Of a stretch of 64,000 nucleotides of DNA, positions 32,396 through 40,333 are shown in pieces. The first letter of the stretch is position 1; every line of letters begins with the position of its first letter. Location: positions 156,490-220,489 of the IMG/VR virus record IMGVR_UViG_3300049855_000348; one strand, given 5' to 3'. Below the pieces are notes generated by a model. It had not been told where the DNA came from. It searched no databases and saw nothing but the letters and a program-made list of their open reading frames with translations. This stretch comes from a virus. The translations under genes were made by a program, and so were the position numbers.

Positions 32396-32664
32396 CCGAC
32401 ATCTGTAAAATTTGTGGCGATGACCACCTGCCCGAACAGGCTGATCAGATCCACAAGGAGTTGATCGCTACTCTGCGTGCCAAGACCAAGGTGATGATCA
32501 CCGATGATCACGTTACCGCCATCCATTCATCGGTGATCGGTTTCTACCACACCATCACCCCTGCTCAGGTGGTGTTGAAGTGTGATCCGAAGAAGCCTGA
32601 GTGGAATGCGCTCAGACAGATGCATGAACGTATCCGCGAAGGGTTGAAGGCGCTTTTCACATGA
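32392..32664 (+). CDS. Unknown small protein with CxxC
   Basis: 90 residues, MTDICKICGDDHLPEQADQIHKEL. C-x2-C near the start with a following His gives a possible zinc knuckle with too few ligands. The rest is helical. Joined by ATGA overlaps to both neighbours. Confidence 0.7.
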   Translation: MTDICKICGDDHLPEQADQIHKELIATLRAKTKVMITDDHVTAIHSSVIGFYHTITPAQVVLKCDPKKPEWNALRQMHERIREGLKALFT

Positions 32665-32903
32665 TCGGCGGATTGGTGACCAGTGTTTCGATCAACCTCA
32701 AAGCCGTGTTGGTAACCGTCACCGACAAGGGTGAGAGCATCGTCCGTGGTCTGCCACTGAACGACAAGACTCGCTGTATTGGCATCGGTGACGCCATCTG
32801 GTGGCAAGGAAAGAGATACTTCTGGACCCCTCAGGGGTCGTCACGCACGAAGCAGGGCAAGGACTTCGATATCATCATCGAGTGGGATGAGGTGCCGGTA
32901 TGA
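32661..32903 (+). CDS. Unknown 80-residue beta-rich protein
   Basis: MIGGLVTSVSINLKAVLVTVTDKGESIVRGLPL followed by IGIGDAIWWQGKRYFWTPQ. A likely small beta barrel. ATGA overlaps on both sides. No family recognised. Confidence 0.7.
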   Translation: MIGGLVTSVSINLKAVLVTVTDKGESIVRGLPLNDKTRCIGIGDAIWWQGKRYFWTPQGSSRTKQGKDFDIIIEWDEVPV

Positions 32904-33298
32904 CCGTTGAAGTCCTTCCTCTCATCCTTCCTCCCAAATGGCCACACGGCTGGCCTGAATGTGAAGAACACAAGATCGTCAAGGCGGCGATCAAGTTCGG
33001 TGACAAGGTCTACGTTGGATGGCGGCATATCCACATCCTGGATCACCTCCGTCACGAAGGTCATGATCGTCTGAGCTTCGGTTCTCAAGAAGACCAGGGC
33101 TTCATCAACAATCTCGGATGGTTCTTCGATCGTTATATGTCGGCCAAGATCGCCTCGGGAGCACGGCAATGCACCTGGAGTCAGATCAGGGCAAAAACGT
33201 TACTGAGTGAAGATCTCTGGGATGAAGAGGGCACTCCTCACCCGCCGAAGCCGGCATTCGACTCGAAAGACCTCGGTGAAAGGGGATATTACCGGTGA
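32900..33298 (+). CDS. Unknown 132-residue protein
   Basis: MTVEVLPLILPPKWPHGWPECEEHKIVKAAIKFGDKVYVG, with His-rich turns (GWRHIHILDHLRHEGHDRL) and FINNLGWFFDRYMSAKIA. The HIHILDHLRHEGH cluster could bind a metal. It ends in a GTGA junction. Function unknown. Confidence 0.7.
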   Translation: MTVEVLPLILPPKWPHGWPECEEHKIVKAAIKFGDKVYVGWRHIHILDHLRHEGHDRLSFGSQEDQGFINNLGWFFDRYMSAKIASGARQCTWSQIRAKTLLSEDLWDEEGTPHPPKPAFDSKDLGERGYYR

Positions 33299-33579
33299 TC
33301 TGCAAGCAGAAGACGATTCGTTGGAAGTTCATCATGCACCTCAGCTTTGACAAAGCTCATGAGATGCACTGCAAATCGAAGTACCGTGGTCGTGAGATCG
33401 GTTGGGTGCAAGTCACCCCTCGTAAGAGAAGTGGTGAATTCGGCAAACCGAAGAGCTACTTCATGGATCTCACCAAAGATCCAAAGACCAGGACCGAACA
33501 CACAACCAAGACCTCGCTGCTGACCGACATCGACAATGAACTCTCGATTGTAAAATCCATCAAGGGTAAAAAGAAATGA
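33295..33579 (+). CDS. Unknown basic 94-residue protein, GTG start
   Basis: GTG at 33295 overlapping the upstream stop. MICKQKTIRWKFIMHLSFDKAHEMHCKSKYRGREIGWVQV, rich in Lys/Arg throughout and ending KSIKGKKK, so probably nucleic-acid binding. Coupled by ATGA to the dNMP kinase gene. Confidence 0.68.
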   Translation: MICKQKTIRWKFIMHLSFDKAHEMHCKSKYRGREIGWVQVTPRKRSGEFGKPKSYFMDLTKDPKTRTEHTTKTSLLTDIDNELSIVKSIKGKKK

Positions 33580-34148
33580 TTCATTACATCGGCTTCCATG
33601 GCCCAAAGCGTGTGGGTAAGGACTACGTTGCTTCACACCTCGCTGAGGTGTTGAGAGAACACAAACTTCATACCACCATCGACCGCATCGCTCGTCCTCT
33701 CTACGAATGGGCTCAGGCGATCACCGGTCTTCCCGATGAATACCTGATGGGGCACGAGAAAGACACCCCTCTCAAGAACTCAGTCAACATCCCGCCAGAA
33801 CTGGTTGGCCATTCACCTCGGAAGATCCTGCTCGATCACGGCATCTGGGTGCGCAAGACCTACGGTGAACAGTTCCTTTTCAACTGTCTGAAGGCTCGGG
33901 CAGAATCGTTGAGTGAAGATCATGACCTGTGGGTGATGATCGCCGACGTGAGGACCGACGCTGAAGCCTCTCTTTGTGATGTCGTCTTCGAGATCTTACG
34001 TGAGGGCTACGTCTACGAGGGTGGTGTCACCGAGAGCAAGCTCACCGTTCCGGTCATCGACATCCATATGAAGACGAACGTCTTCCACCCGGTCCATCAG
34101 TTTCAGGAAATCTTCAAACAACACCTCGAACCGTTGATCAAGAACTGA
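33576..34148 (+). CDS. Deoxynucleoside monophosphate kinase
   Basis: 190 residues. GFHGPKRVGKD (about 6-16) is the P-loop in the form used by T4 gp1-like dNMP kinases, followed by IDRIARPLYEWAQ and PRKILLDHGIWVRKTYGEQF, the substrate-lid region, and MIADVRTDAEA with the D-x-R pair. Such enzymes phosphorylate dNMPs for phage DNA synthesis. It is next to thyX, in a nucleotide metabolism pair. Length is shorter than T4 gp1 (241). Confidence 0.82.
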   Translation: MIHYIGFHGPKRVGKDYVASHLAEVLREHKLHTTIDRIARPLYEWAQAITGLPDEYLMGHEKDTPLKNSVNIPPELVGHSPRKILLDHGIWVRKTYGEQFLFNCLKARAESLSEDHDLWVMIADVRTDAEASLCDVVFEILREGYVYEGGVTESKLTVPVIDIHMKTNVFHPVHQFQEIFKQHLEPLIKN

Positions 34149-34165
34149 TCTGCGAAGGAATCATA

Positions 34166-35200
34166 ATGCAAAACACCATCATCTGCCCCGTTACCGGCGA
34201 CACCATGGTCGATGCTCTGGCATCGATTGATCCCGACCTCATCAACCAGAAGTGCCTGGACCACGGTTTCGTGAAGACCCTGGACTGCATGCCTCGTCTG
34301 ATCCCGATCGAAGCGAAGGGTTGCGACTTCGCCTTGGCTGACGCTGCCCGTATCAGCTACCAGAAGGGCACCCGCAAGGCCAACAGCGACACGGCTCTGA
34401 TCGACCACCTGATCCGCAACGAACACACCAGCCCCATCGAGATGGGTGAGTTGAAGTTCCACATCCGCCTGCCGATCTTCGTCATGCGCCAGCACGTTCG
34501 TCACCGCACTGCCTCCCTCAACGAGGAGTCAGCCCGCTACAGCGAACTGGCCGGCGATTTCTACATTCCTGAGCCTCAGAACTGGGCCATGAACACCGCT
34601 GCCAATAAGCAGGCTACGGTGAAATACGACATGCCCCAGGCAGTGGCCGACAAGCTCCACCAGTGGATCAAGGACCACAACGAGGATTCCTACCGTCTCT
34701 ACCAGCAACTGCTTGACGGGTCGGAGTCGGCTGACGCTGACATCGTCGTCCCTGGTATCGCCCGTGAACAGGCTCGCATGGTCCTCGGGGTGAACATCTA
34801 CACCCAGTGCGTCTGGAAGTGCGACCTCAAGAACCTGCTGCACTACCTGCGCCTGCGCACCGACAAGCATGCTCAGTCGGAGATCCGTGTCTTCGCTGAT
34901 GCCATCGCTCGGGTCGTAGCGGCCCTGTTCCCGGCCTCCTGGAACTCCTTCAAAGACAATTTCATCGAAGGGGTCCGCTTCTCCAGTGTGGAACTGGGGG
35001 TCGTTCGTTGGATCGACAGCATCCCTCGTGTCACGACTCCAGACACCTTCCAGGATATGCTCAAGGGTCTCGGTTGGAGCAAGACTCGTTGGATGGAGTT
35101 CAAGAAGAAGCTCGTCCGCTCCGGTCTGGGGAATGTCAGTGCAGAACAACTCGACCACCTGGAAGCTCTGGCTTTCCCGCCCGCGCCTGCCAAGGTCTGA
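34166..35200 (+). CDS. thyX: Flavin-dependent thymidylate synthase ThyX
   Basis: 344 residues. The ThyX motif R-H-R-x7-S is exact (RHR at 112-114, Ser 122) in FVMRQHVRHRTASLNEESARYS, and the C-terminal KNLLHYLRLR..HAQSEIRVFADAI completes the active site. It makes dTMP from dUMP using methylenetetrahydrofolate, NADPH and FAD. It is longer than usual (about 220-260): an N-terminal extension of about 45 residues with C-P-V-T-G-D and a C-terminal extension of about 80 that looks helical. With the dCTP deaminase at 37158 it forms a route from dCTP to dTMP. Confidence 0.93.
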   Translation: MQNTIICPVTGDTMVDALASIDPDLINQKCLDHGFVKTLDCMPRLIPIEAKGCDFALADAARISYQKGTRKANSDTALIDHLIRNEHTSPIEMGELKFHIRLPIFVMRQHVRHRTASLNEESARYSELAGDFYIPEPQNWAMNTAANKQATVKYDMPQAVADKLHQWIKDHNEDSYRLYQQLLDGSESADADIVVPGIAREQARMVLGVNIYTQCVWKCDLKNLLHYLRLRTDKHAQSEIRVFADAIARVVAALFPASWNSFKDNFIEGVRFSSVELGVVRWIDSIPRVTTPDTFQDMLKGLGWSKTRWMEFKKKLVRSGLGNVSAEQLDHLEALAFPPAPAKV

Positions 35201-35203
35201 ATC

Positions 35204-35458
35204 ATGACTGACGATTCCCTTACCCAACAACACCTCGGTCACGTGATCACCGCTGACAAACGTCAGTATCGTGTCACGACAGAGACCGGGGATATCCTTC
35301 ACGAAGTCAATGATCGGTGTTCCTCTGCGCCGTTGACGAATGTCCAGAGAGGAGTCATGTGGTTGGAAAACCACCTTGGCATTGCCAAAGACGATGACGA
35401 CGAGGTTGGTGGTCTGGCAGTTGACATCGACCAGAGTGTCGCTATTGTTCAGGGATGA
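35204..35458 (+). CDS. Unknown 84-residue protein carrying a promoter in its 3' end
   Basis: MTDDSLTQQHLGHVITADKRQYRVTTETGDIL, a beta-rich first half, acidic end (KDDDDEVGG). Its last codons (about 35421-35448) double as the early promoter of the next gene. Function unknown. Confidence 0.68.
   Translation: MTDDSLTQQHLGHVITADKRQYRVTTETGDILHEVNDRCSSAPLTNVQRGVMWLENHLGIAKDDDDEVGGLAVDIDQSVAIVQG
35421..35448 (+). promoter_or_regulatory. Early promoter inside a coding end, leaderless
   Basis: TTGACA, 16 nt (TCGACCAGAGTGTCGC), TATTGT; the ATG at 35455 follows after six bases. It is wholly within the previous gene. Confidence 0.7.
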
Positions 35459-36231
35459 ACGAAGAGAAAAAGCGCCTTGATGAAGAGTTCCGTCTTTCGA
35501 CTCGTTTCAAAGACCATGTCGCCACCTACTGGTGTGAAGAAAAGAGTCTTGGTCGACGAGTCGAAAGACTGACCTTCAGAAACATCTCTGGTTCAGGCAA
35601 CGATTACATCGAATACCTGTCGATCGGTTCCGCTCTGATCGTGCGTGGTGATCTTTACGAAGCGATCTACGCTGTCAGTGGAGAAAAATCGTTGTCTTGG
35701 TGGGAAGGTACCGATCCCGATTACCTTTCCGGCAAGATGCGTGACCTCAATGGTGGTCGTGCCCTATCATCGGAGACCTGGGATTCTGATCAGGCCGATC
35801 GAGAACTTGAGAAGTTCAAGCAGGATCTGATCAAAAATCTCCGCGAGGAGACCACAAGTCAGTACGAGAGTTACAAAACCGATAGTGAGGAGAACGAGAA
35901 CGTCTCTTACGAAAATTGGCTCGAAGAACACCTCGATGGTCTCAACGAGTTTGATGACAAGCAGCGTAAGAGCTATTCTCACACCTACGCCTTCCGGATG
36001 AAGTTCTGGAACGAGTATGAGCCAGAACGTCACACCAGTGATGAACATGAGTGGATCACCTTCCTACACGAGCATGGCGAAGAACTCTTCGGTGACTGTC
36101 ACTACGAGACTGGATGCTATGACTTCGGCAAACGCCGGCATCCGATGATCGACGTTCACAAGCATGCGCTCGATCTGGCATTGAAGCAGCTTCGTGAGAA
36201 GGGCGTCGTCCTCTACGCCGTCAAGGAATGA
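35455..36231 (+). CDS. Unknown acidic 258-residue protein, leaderless start
   Basis: MNEEKKRLDEEFRLSTRFKDHVATYWCEEKSLGRRVERL. Strongly charged, Glu/Asp-rich in the middle (KTDSEENENVSYENWLEEHLDGLNEFDDK), with many Tyr/Trp. Acidic DNA-mimic character is conceivable but not shown. ATGA overlap at its start and end. Confidence 0.72.
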   Translation: MNEEKKRLDEEFRLSTRFKDHVATYWCEEKSLGRRVERLTFRNISGSGNDYIEYLSIGSALIVRGDLYEAIYAVSGEKSLSWWEGTDPDYLSGKMRDLNGGRALSSETWDSDQADRELEKFKQDLIKNLREETTSQYESYKTDSEENENVSYENWLEEHLDGLNEFDDKQRKSYSHTYAFRMKFWNEYEPERHTSDEHEWITFLHEHGEELFGDCHYETGCYDFGKRRHPMIDVHKHALDLALKQLREKGVVLYAVKE

Positions 36232-36572
36232 CCTACGTCCACCTGAACATCCCAAGGTACGATCGGGTGTGGCTGCAACGCCATCCCTGTCCGTACTGCA
36301 AGAAGGAACGCTTCTTTCTCGGCTGTTCCCAGGAATGGTACGGCTTCACCAAGACCTGTCTCCGGTGTGGGGACTCATTTACAGACGAAGGTTGGAACGC
36401 TCGACCGTTTGAACGGGCGTGGCGGAAGAAGGCAGTCGAATCAGCAAGGAGAATCTGGCATGCGTGGCGGAAGAATGAATCCAAAAACCAGGGACCAGAT
36501 CGCCGAGATCCGACCCAAGCTATTTCTTCTTCTCCAGGAGAAGGGGGCCATGTCGACGCTCGACATCTGTGA
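36228..36572 (+). CDS. Zinc-finger-like small protein; C-terminus overlaps next gene
   Basis: 114 residues, MTYVHLNIPRYDRVWLQRHPCPYCKKERFFLGC. CPYC (about 21-24) and CLRCG (about 44-48) form a four-Cys zinc ribbon, followed by an Arg/Lys-rich helix. The last 38 residues overlap the next gene and look like shadow sequence. DNA or RNA binding is likely for the first 80 residues. Confidence 0.7.
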   Translation: MTYVHLNIPRYDRVWLQRHPCPYCKKERFFLGCSQEWYGFTKTCLRCGDSFTDEGWNARPFERAWRKKAVESARRIWHAWRKNESKNQGPDRRDPTQAISSSPGEGGHVDARHL

Positions 36573-36714
36573 ACTTCTGAAGATCGACCCCAATGTCCTG
36601 GGCACTGTGTTGCGCCACAGTCAGATGACCTTCGATGTGAAGGATATCCAAGCAAACAACCTGAAGCGTCGGATGATCTCACTGAAGTCAGCCAATGCCT
36701 GCTCGGTGGTCTGA
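36460..36714 (+). CDS. Small winged-helix-like protein
   Basis: 84 residues from the ATG at 36460 with AAGGAG eight bases upstream (MRGGRMNPKTRDQIAEIRPK). IRPKLFLLLQEKGAMSTLDICELLKIDPNVLGTVLRHS has the helix-turn-helix spacing of winged-helix regulators. A second small winged-helix gene lies at 36940. Possible transcription regulators. Confidence 0.68.
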   Translation: MRGGRMNPKTRDQIAEIRPKLFLLLQEKGAMSTLDICELLKIDPNVLGTVLRHSQMTFDVKDIQANNLKRRMISLKSANACSVV

Positions 36715-36717
36715 TTC

Positions 36718-36745
36718 TTGACTTCATCCAGGTTGTCGCTATTCT
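36718..36745 (+). promoter_or_regulatory. Early promoter, leaderless (GTG)
   Basis: TTGACT, 16 nt ending GTTGTCGC, TATTCT; the GTG at 36753 follows after seven bases. Confidence 0.65.
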
Positions 36746-36752
36746 CGTCCGC

Positions 36753-36950
36753 GTGATCACCATCGATACACCAGTCGTGATCGTCGGCGACAAGCTCGGC
36801 GAGATGTGTCTTCTCGATCTCCCCAAGATGATCGGACAGAAGGCGGTTGTCGAATCTGCACAGGGCGAAGGTTTCTGGTGGGTCAGGCTGGAAGACAACA
36901 ATCGGATTCTGCTTCATCAGGACGAACTGAAGGAATTCAATGCACCCTGA
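36753..36950 (+). CDS. Unknown 65-residue protein, GTG start
   Basis: MITIDTPVVIVGDKLGEMCLLDLPKMIGQKAVVESAQGEGFWWVRLED. Reads as a small SH3-like barrel (GQKAVVESAQGEGFWWVRLEDNNRILLHQDEL, the usual last strand). Its partner is unknown. Leaderless from the promoter just upstream; it overlaps the next gene by 11 bases. Confidence 0.65.
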   Translation: MITIDTPVVIVGDKLGEMCLLDLPKMIGQKAVVESAQGEGFWWVRLEDNNRILLHQDELKEFNAP

Positions 36951-37161
36951 ACCCAATCTCGGCTCCAGCCAAGTCAAGATCCTCAAGGATCTGAAGAAGT
37001 TGGAATCAGGGTATGGTGAAGTGCCTGGAGATCATCTGGCCAGAGCCCTCGACAAGCTCTACAACAAGGGCTACGTCAAGTTCCAGACCGTGAACGGAAA
37101 AAAGGTCTGGGCCATCACCAAGCAGGGCGTTGAAGCTCTCGATCGTAAAGGACTCTCATGA
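36940..37161 (+). CDS. Small winged-helix-like protein
   Basis: 73 residues, MHPEPNLGSSQVKILKDLKKLESGYGEVPGDHLARALDKLYNKGYVKFQTVNGKKVWAITKQGVEAL. Helix, helix, recognition helix and a two-strand wing (GYVKFQTVNGKKVWAITKQG) give a standard winged-helix pattern as in MarR/PadR-like modules. A DNA-binding regulator candidate. ATGA overlap with dcd. Confidence 0.72.
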   Translation: MHPEPNLGSSQVKILKDLKKLESGYGEVPGDHLARALDKLYNKGYVKFQTVNGKKVWAITKQGVEALDRKGLS

Positions 37162-37775
37162 AGCTCGGCGGCGAAGCGATCGAAGCACAGTTCACCAGCG
37201 GTGAATGGCGTGCCTACAAGGGAGACGAGTTGTTGACGATCGACAAGATCGCTCCGCTCATCGGACCCAACAGCATCGACGTGACACTGCACAAGCAGTT
37301 TCTCATCGCTCGCCTTGGAGAAGGTCATACCGTGGTCGACCCACGTGATCAGGCGTCGTTGGAGTGGGATCCATTCACTCTGGAAGATGATGATTCGCTC
37401 ATCATCCAACCCGGTGCCTTCATGCTCGGCTCGGTCAACGAACGCTTCGTCTGCGAAGCTCCGGTCCTGACAGAAGAGTACGGTCCTATCAAGAAACACC
37501 TCTTCGCCCCGATGTACGAGGGTCGCTCCTCCTGTGGTCGCCTGGGCATCGCCAGCCACATCACAGCCGGCTTCGGCGACTATGGCTTTGGCGGTGCTTT
37601 CACGCTGGAGATCTTCAACCATTTCCCCTTCCCGGTGATGCTCTACGCCGGCATGCGAATCGGTCAGGTAGCCTTCGATGAGGTCTTCAAGCCGAAGCGG
37701 TACGTAGGTGCATACTCCGGCTCGAATCACCACAACGGACCAGTGATGCCCAAACTCGGTCCAGATCGGTTCTGA
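37158..37775 (+). CDS. dcd: dCTP deaminase
   Basis: 205 residues. The trimeric dUTPase/dCTP deaminase fold shows in GPNSIDVTLHKQFLIA, GAFMLGSVNERF, EGRSSCGRLGI (Arg 123 and 128) and HITAGFGDYGFGGAFTLEI with the catalytic Glu at about 151, which separates dCTP deaminases from dUTPases. It converts dCTP to dUTP, or to dUMP if bifunctional. It feeds dUMP to ThyX and lowers the dCTP pool. Confidence 0.85.
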   Translation: MKLGGEAIEAQFTSGEWRAYKGDELLTIDKIAPLIGPNSIDVTLHKQFLIARLGEGHTVVDPRDQASLEWDPFTLEDDDSLIIQPGAFMLGSVNERFVCEAPVLTEEYGPIKKHLFAPMYEGRSSCGRLGIASHITAGFGDYGFGGAFTLEIFNHFPFPVMLYAGMRIGQVAFDEVFKPKRYVGAYSGSNHHNGPVMPKLGPDRF

Positions 37776-37776
37776 T

Positions 37777-38283
37777 ATGAAACACCCTGCTAATGCCAAG
37801 TTCGGTGAACCAGACCTGCATGGAGTGGCTGGGGAAGCCTGGATGGTCGATGCGAAATCGGCTGTAAAAAAGCCTGACCAACAAGCCGTCCTTGCCTTCT
37901 GGCAAGCTACCATTCCAGGTGCTCATCCGTTCTGGCACAGCTATGCTATCAGCGTCATTCACCTGCGTCCGATCGCGGGCGTCAAGGATGCCCACAAGCA
38001 TTATCCAGAAGCTGTTTACGAAATCTGCGTGCTTGCGCTCGATCCTGACAAGCCGTTGAGCGATCCGAAAGACGGCGGCAACTTCGAGATGAAGCCACTC
38101 GTGCCGCTCAACCTCCAGTTTCAGTTCCATGGGATCACTGATGAGCAGGCAGGAGATCTCGCACGGGCATTGGTTGGTGAGTATGTGTCAGGGAGAATCA
38201 GCCCAGACACCGACTTCCGATCCTACAACATCCGTTTCGTTCGGGAGTACGTCGAGCGATTCCTCGGGTCTTGTGAAAAATGA
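37777..38283 (+). CDS. Unknown 168-residue protein
   Basis: MKHPANAKFGEPDLHGVAGEAWMVDAKSAVKKPDQQAVLAFWQATIPGAHPFWHSYAISVIHL. Mixed alpha/beta with many His/Pro. No family recognised. Follows dcd by one base and is coupled to the next gene by ATGA. Confidence 0.7.
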   Translation: MKHPANAKFGEPDLHGVAGEAWMVDAKSAVKKPDQQAVLAFWQATIPGAHPFWHSYAISVIHLRPIAGVKDAHKHYPEAVYEICVLALDPDKPLSDPKDGGNFEMKPLVPLNLQFQFHGITDEQAGDLARALVGEYVSGRISPDTDFRSYNIRFVREYVERFLGSCEK

Positions 38284-38594
38284 CCAAGTACAAAACGAAA
38301 CCACAGTTCGTCGAAGCCGAACAATGGTTCCCTGGGAAGAAGATTGTTGGTGTCACTGAAGAGGACATCCCAATCGGCGGTCGTTATTTCCATGCCTGGA
38401 CCGACACCCTCATGAGTCTCCAGGTTGGTGTTGAAGCTGGCGATTGGATCGTAACGAGGATAGACAAACCTTATCGAGAGGTCATCAAAGATCGCATCTT
38501 CCGCGCCACTTTCGTAACGCTCAATGATGAGCCGATCCCAGACGACATCACTCGCGTCGAGACCGAAGTCATTCGGAGGAAGCGTGACGAGTGA
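38280..38594 (+). CDS. Unknown small protein with GDWIV motif
   Basis: 104 residues, MTKYKTKPQFVEAEQWFPGKK.. LQVGVEAGDWIVTRIDKPYREVIKDRIFRATF. The order QFVEAEQWF, then GDWIVTR..G/KPY..I..RIF...F, is like a small family of phage and prophage proteins that carry a [PEA]GDW[IV] turn. Function unknown. Confidence 0.7.
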   Translation: MTKYKTKPQFVEAEQWFPGKKIVGVTEEDIPIGGRYFHAWTDTLMSLQVGVEAGDWIVTRIDKPYREVIKDRIFRATFVTLNDEPIPDDITRVETEVIRRKRDE

Positions 38595-38596
38595 TC

Positions 38597-38932
38597 TCAG
38601 GCCGAAGCAGCAGGCTCCGGGCACTTGAGACCACCGAACGGGAAGATCATGTCTTGGAAGTCAAATCGCTTCGTCTCCACCACACCCATCAACGGGATCT
38701 TGTAGACCACCGCATAACGATCGTTCGTCACGATGTCATCGTAGGTCAAATCAACGACCAGCTTCGCACGATCGACGAAGCGATCATAGGGGCCATACTC
38801 ACGAAGCCGGTTGCTGGTGTAGCGCCAATACCGCAGGAACGACAGACAGCCACCGTTCGGCGTAGGACGGCAAAGGACCTTCGCTTCGGGCGTCGGAGCC
38901 TCTGGGGCTGGGAAGATCGGAAACAGGGCCAT
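38597..38932 (-). CDS. Leftward unknown protein
   Basis: 111 residues from the ATG at 38932, MALFPIFPAPEAPTPEAKVLCRPTPNGGCLSFLRYWRYTSNRLREYGPYDRFVDRAKLVVDLTYDDIV. A Pro-rich start followed by a compact domain. Opposite to its neighbours. A TATCTA hexamer five bases before the ATG marks it as a possible late gene. Confidence 0.68.
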   Translation of the reverse strand: MALFPIFPAPEAPTPEAKVLCRPTPNGGCLSFLRYWRYTSNRLREYGPYDRFVDRAKLVVDLTYDDIVTNDRYAVVYKIPLMGVVETKRFDFQDMIFPFGGLKCPEPAASA

Positions 38933-38937
38933 GTGTA

Positions 38938-38943
38938 TAGATA
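38938..38943 (-). promoter_or_regulatory. Candidate late-promoter hexamer TATCTA
   Basis: On the minus strand TATCTA, then TACAC, then the ATG at 38932. Confidence 0.4.
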
Positions 38944-38967
38944 GTTTCAGAGCATCCAAGGATACCC

Positions 38968-39378
38968 ATGATTGAGAAAATCGGTCGTTCTGGCGTCGAA
39001 CTCCACCAAGTCCGCAAGCACGTGGATGCCGATGGAAACGACATCGGACCACGTCGGAAGCCCAACAACGCCTATCTGGACGGCAAGGTGAAGACCCGTG
39101 GCGGACGGGCTCCCCAGGGCTGCACCCGCATGGTCAGCCACGGCTTCGGACCCAGCAAGCTCAACGTCAACAACGACGTGCCCAAATTGTCGAAGCAGCA
39201 GAGGACTCTGCTGCTGGCGATCGATGCAGGAGCCACCACGCTGACGACCGCTGCCTTGAAGGTGGCCGACTCCCTGGTCAAGCTGGACCTTGTGATCTGG
39301 AGCGATTCCAAGAACAACTTCGTCTGTATGGTCGAAGGTCGTCGCGTCGCTGAACTCCTGAGGGAAAACAAAAAGTGA
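38968..39378 (+). CDS. Unknown 136-residue protein
   Basis: MIEKIGRSGVELHQVRKHVDADGNDIGPRRKPNNAYLDG with AAGGA upstream. Basic N-terminal half; the C-terminal half (LSKQQRTLLLAIDAGATTLTTAALKVADSLVKLDLVIWSDS..VEGRRVAELLREN) looks like a winged-helix unit. DNA binding possible. Confidence 0.7.
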   Translation: MIEKIGRSGVELHQVRKHVDADGNDIGPRRKPNNAYLDGKVKTRGGRAPQGCTRMVSHGFGPSKLNVNNDVPKLSKQQRTLLLAIDAGATTLTTAALKVADSLVKLDLVIWSDSKNNFVCMVEGRRVAELLRENKK

Positions 39379-39689
39379 GTGCGAGCCACGCCAAACGCAA
39401 AGTCTCACGCTTAGACTTCGAGAAGATGTTCCCAGAATACGACACTGATTTCTGGGAAGGCATTCTGTTGTTCGACGACATGAACGAGGCTTTCGTTGGA
39501 ATTGCCCAGCAGTTCACCAACGAAACGGTTGCGGTCTACGACTACGATCTCTGCCTCAAGTGCCTCATGAAGAGTGGCATGTCTGAGGAAGATGCCCTCG
39601 AATGGTTTGTGACAAACACCCAGGGTTCGTGGATCGGTGAGCGTACGCCGATGATCCTCTACCAACGTGGCGACAAGAAGAAAAAATGA
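39375..39689 (+). CDS. Unknown 104-residue protein, GTG start
   Basis: GTG at a GTGA junction. MSASHAKRKVSRLDFEKMFPEYDTDFWEGILLFDDMNEAFVGIAQQF. Acidic middle, Lys-rich tail. The run WEGILLFDDMNEAFVGIAQQF..YDYDLCLKCLMKSGMSEEDALEWFVTN is a typical layout of an uncharacterised phage family. Function unknown. Confidence 0.7.
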   Translation: MSASHAKRKVSRLDFEKMFPEYDTDFWEGILLFDDMNEAFVGIAQQFTNETVAVYDYDLCLKCLMKSGMSEEDALEWFVTNTQGSWIGERTPMILYQRGDKKKK

Positions 39690-39985
39690 AAACCACTGAA
39701 CTCATCCTGTGCAAGACAGTCACCACTGAGTCCTTCCCTGATCGTGGGTGGATCGGCCTCGTCATTCCCGGCGAGAACGGCAAAGAGTTGGCCGGTCTCT
39801 ACACCCGCTCGGAACTGTACCGGGAGGTGAAGAAGATCATGGACAAGTACGGCGAGGACAAGGTCCGCATGACCGTCTCGAAGTTCAAGGTCCCTGAGGG
39901 CTACCAACTGATGTTCGCTCCGAGCCGTGATGCCTATGATGGCACGCACGCTCGCAAGCTCATCGAGAAGCACCTGTATGGGTGA
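39686..39985 (+). CDS. Unknown 99-residue protein
   Basis: MKTTELILCKTVTTESFPDRGWIGLVIPGENGKELAGLYTRSELYREVKKIMDKYG, alternating strands and helices. ATGA junction upstream. No family recognised. Confidence 0.7.
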   Translation: MKTTELILCKTVTTESFPDRGWIGLVIPGENGKELAGLYTRSELYREVKKIMDKYGEDKVRMTVSKFKVPEGYQLMFAPSRDAYDGTHARKLIEKHLYG

Positions 39986-39988
39986 ATC

Positions 39989-40333
39989 GTGACGCATCAC
40001 GATCATCGAAAGAACCTCAGAGATCTTTCTCGTGATGACCCAATGCTGACCCTGATCGAGCAGCCGTCGGCTATACAGGCCGACGGCTCTGTGCAGATAG
40101 GGGATGGGCTAGTTCAATCCCAACCTGCTGACCTTACATACAATACCGACAAATTCGGCAACGCCATAAAGGCTGCTGTGTTCGTCGCTGAGGTGGAGAA
40201 CACACAACCAGCATTGCCAGCCGAACCAGGACCAGTCCGGCTCGCAGTAAATCGCACTCATCTGAAAGGTCTCCTGTGCCTGCCCGAGTCATCCCTATCA
40301 CCAGACGAATCTGGAATCGAAAAAAGCTCATAG
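39989..40333 (+). CDS. Unknown 114-residue protein, GTG start
   Basis: MTHHDHRKNLRDLSRDDPMLTLIEQPSAIQADGSVQIGDGLV, polar and probably partly disordered. The last 19 codons overlap the next frame, so the true end or the next start is uncertain. Confidence 0.58.
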   Translation: MTHHDHRKNLRDLSRDDPMLTLIEQPSAIQADGSVQIGDGLVQSQPADLTYNTDKFGNAIKAAVFVAEVENTQPALPAEPGPVRLAVNRTHLKGLLCLPESSLSPDESGIEKSS

